Shown here piece after piece: positions 4,030-5,325 of a stretch of 5,325 nucleotides of DNA. The translations under genes and the position numbers were made by a program. The notes under the pieces are model-generated. The model did not search any database. It was not told where the DNA came from and worked only from the letters and a program-made list of their open reading frames with translations. Numbering within the stretch: position 1 is the stretch's first letter; every line of letters starts with the position of its first letter. This DNA is from JBOHUX01 sp050734915 (GTDB taxonomy: Bacteria > Chloroflexota > Dormibacteria > Dormibacterales > Dormibacteraceae). The DNA is taken from NCBI GenBank assembly GCA_050734915.1, contig JBOHUX010000160.1:1-5325 (forward strand), read 5' to 3'.

Positions 4030-5325
4030 GTGTCGCTGCGCCTGCGCTTGCTGCTGGCGCTTCTGGCCCTGGTGGCGATCGCGCTCTCGGCCATTGACGC
4101 GATCACCTACCTGGCCATCCAGTCCAGCCTCAGCCAGCAGATCAACTCCCAGATCGCCAGCTCCGCCGACGCCGTGGACCGCTACCTCACCCAGGAGGCC
4201 GACGGCCTCAACCCCCAGGGGGGCTTCCCGCTTCCGGCCGGCGGCAGCTACGGGGAGCTGATCGGGGCCAACGGCAACCTGATCTACGGCAAGCCGCTCT
4301 ACTACATCGGCCAGCCGCAGCCGCCGCCGCCGCGCTTCCCCGGGGGGTTCCCCAGCCACCCGGTGTCCCAGGCCACCTACACCACCGTGCCGGCCAAGGG
4401 CGGGGGCGAGTACCGGGTCCTCCAGTCGCCTCCCGATCCCCTGAGCGGCGTGACCCTGGTGCTGGCCTTCCCTCTCACCCAGGTTGACTCGACCCTGCGC
4501 CAGCTCCGCCTCCTGGAGCTGGTGGTCACCGGAGGGGTGCTGCTGCTGATGGCCGCCCTGGCCTGGTGGATCGTGCAGTTGGGCCTGAGGCCGCTGGCCC
4601 GGATCCGGGCCACGGCCAAGGCCATCGCCGCCGGCGACCTCAGCCAGCGGGTGCCCTCGACCGATCCCCACACCGAGGTCGGCCAGCTGGGGATCAGCCT
4701 CAACGAGATGTTGGGGCAGATCGAGACCGCCTTTAGGGTCCAGGCGGCCTCCGAGGCGCGGATGCGCCAGTTCATGGCGGACGCCTCGCACGAGCTGCGT
4801 ACCCCGCTCAGCTCGATTCGGGGCTACGCCGAGCTCTTCAGGCGCGGCGCCCGGGCCAACCCGCAGGATCTGGAGAAGACCATGACCCGGATCGAGAGCG
4901 AGGCCTCGCGAATGGGCAGGATGGTGGAAGATCTGCTCCTGCTCGCCCGCCTCGATGAGGGCCGCGCGCTGGAGTCGCGCCCGGTGGACCTCTCCCAGCT
5001 GGCGGTGGACTCCGCCGCCGACCAGTCGGTGGCGGACCGCCGCCACCGGTTCACGGTCTCCGCCGCCGAGCCAGTCCTGGTCCTGGGCGACGAGGCCCGG
5101 CTGCGCCAGGTGGTCGGCAACCTGGTCGGCAACGCCGTGGTCCATACCCCGGCCGGGACCGCGATCGAGATCGCCACCCACCTCGGGGAGGGCTTCGGCA
5201 AGGTGGAGGTCCGCGACCACGGGCCGGGGATCCCCGAGGCCGCCGCCCCCCGGGTCTTCGAGCGCTTTTATCGGGTGGACAAAGCGCGCGGCCGGTCCAC
5301 CGGCGGCGCCGGCCTGGGCCTGGCC
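4030..5325 (+). CDS. Membrane sensor histidine kinase (3' end cut by window)
   Basis: A HisKA-type kinase open to the last base, with 432 residues visible. TM1 is at about 6-29, followed by an extracytoplasmic sensor loop of about 130 residues with a proline run (IGQPQPPPPRFPGG), TM2 at about 164-184 and HAMP at 185-236 (LRPLARIRATAKAIAAGDLSQRV begins it). The H-box DASHELRTPLSSIRGY carries phosphoacceptor His254. The HATPase domain has the N-box with Asn364 and Asn368, the G1 box Asp396-x-Gly398-x-Gly400, the F-box VFERFYR (409-415) and the G2 box GGAGLGLA at 425-432, where the window ends; probably only a few tens of residues are missing. The GTG start at 4030, just after the regulator's TGA (4024-4026), puts basic residues before TM1. 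It should phosphorylate the adjacent regulator. The loop and TM layout recall TcrY/TrcS kinases; the signal is unknown. The opposite strand is open for 636 codons here only because of GC-skewed codon use. Confidence 0.95.
   Translation, partial: MSLRLRLLLALLALVAIALSAIDAITYLAIQSSLSQQINSQIASSADAVDRYLTQEADGLNPQGGFPLPAGGSYGELIGANGNLIYGKPLYYIGQPQPPPPRFPGGFPSHPVSQATYTTVPAKGGGEYRVLQSPPDPLSGVTLVLAFPLTQVDSTLRQLRLLELVVTGGVLLLMAALAWWIVQLGLRPLARIRATAKAIAAGDLSQRVPSTDPHTEVGQLGISLNEMLGQIETAFRVQAASEARMRQFMADASHELRTPLSSIRGYAELFRRGARANPQDLEKTMTRIESEASRMGRMVEDLLLLARLDEGRALESRPVDLSQLAVDSAADQSVADRRHRFTVSAAEPVLVLGDEARLRQVVGNLVGNAVVHTPAGTAIEIATHLGEGFGKVEVRDHGPGIPEAAAPRVFERFYRVDKARGRSTGGAGLGLA

Noticed and set aside
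3310..5220. A 636-codon open frame on the minus strand
   Set aside because: It lies exactly antisense to the regulator and kinase genes, whose motifs are unmistakable. Its translation is a low-complexity mix of Gly, His, Gln, Ala and Leu with no recognisable domain, as expected from GC-biased codon use on the other strand.

Overview
The window is GC-rich DNA with strong G/C preference at third codon positions, ATGA/TTGA gene overlaps, an apparently leaderless promoter, a Rv0623/Rv0624-type vapBC pair and a tRNA gene without an encoded CCA. Together these point to an actinobacterium (Actinomycetota), probably a soil or uncultured lineage. The species cannot be told from the sequence, and this assignment is inference.

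Layout. Positions 1-1338 hold a translationally coupled pair: a small class I SAM-dependent methyltransferase, whose start codon is cut by the window edge so that only its last base is present, followed by a DinB/ClbS-like four-helix-bundle protein with a C-terminal TPR tail. Positions 1339-1589 are noncoding, with a spaced 11-bp inverted repeat and then a compact promoter/operator that abuts the next ATG. Positions 1590-2631 form a tight three-gene cassette: vapB antitoxin, vapC PIN-domain toxin (TTG start) and a SnoaL/NTF2-like protein, each overlapping the next by 4 nt. A convergent tRNA-Ala(GGC) lies on the minus strand at 2705-2776, bracketed by a perfect 10-bp inverted repeat. Positions 2777-3324 carry no convincing gene. 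This gap holds a likely tRNA promoter, a strong minus-strand intrinsic terminator with no obvious gene to terminate, and repeated boxes just ahead of the next operon. Positions 3325-5325 encode an OmpR/PhoB-type response regulator and its sensor histidine kinase, separated by 3 nt. The kinase runs off the right edge within its last ATP-binding glycine box.

How the parts work together. VapB should neutralise VapC (a PIN RNase) and repress the operon through the palindrome over the -10 element and start codon. The NTF2-like protein is co-translated with them, and its role is unknown. The kinase should sense an extracytoplasmic signal through a proline-rich loop of about 130 residues and phosphorylate Asp58 of the regulator, which may autoregulate through the repeated TCCCAGCTNGG boxes upstream. 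Nothing here is a wholly unknown system. The least explained parts are the third gene of the toxin-antitoxin operon, the leaderless operator architecture, the orphan terminator and the inverted repeat around the tRNA.
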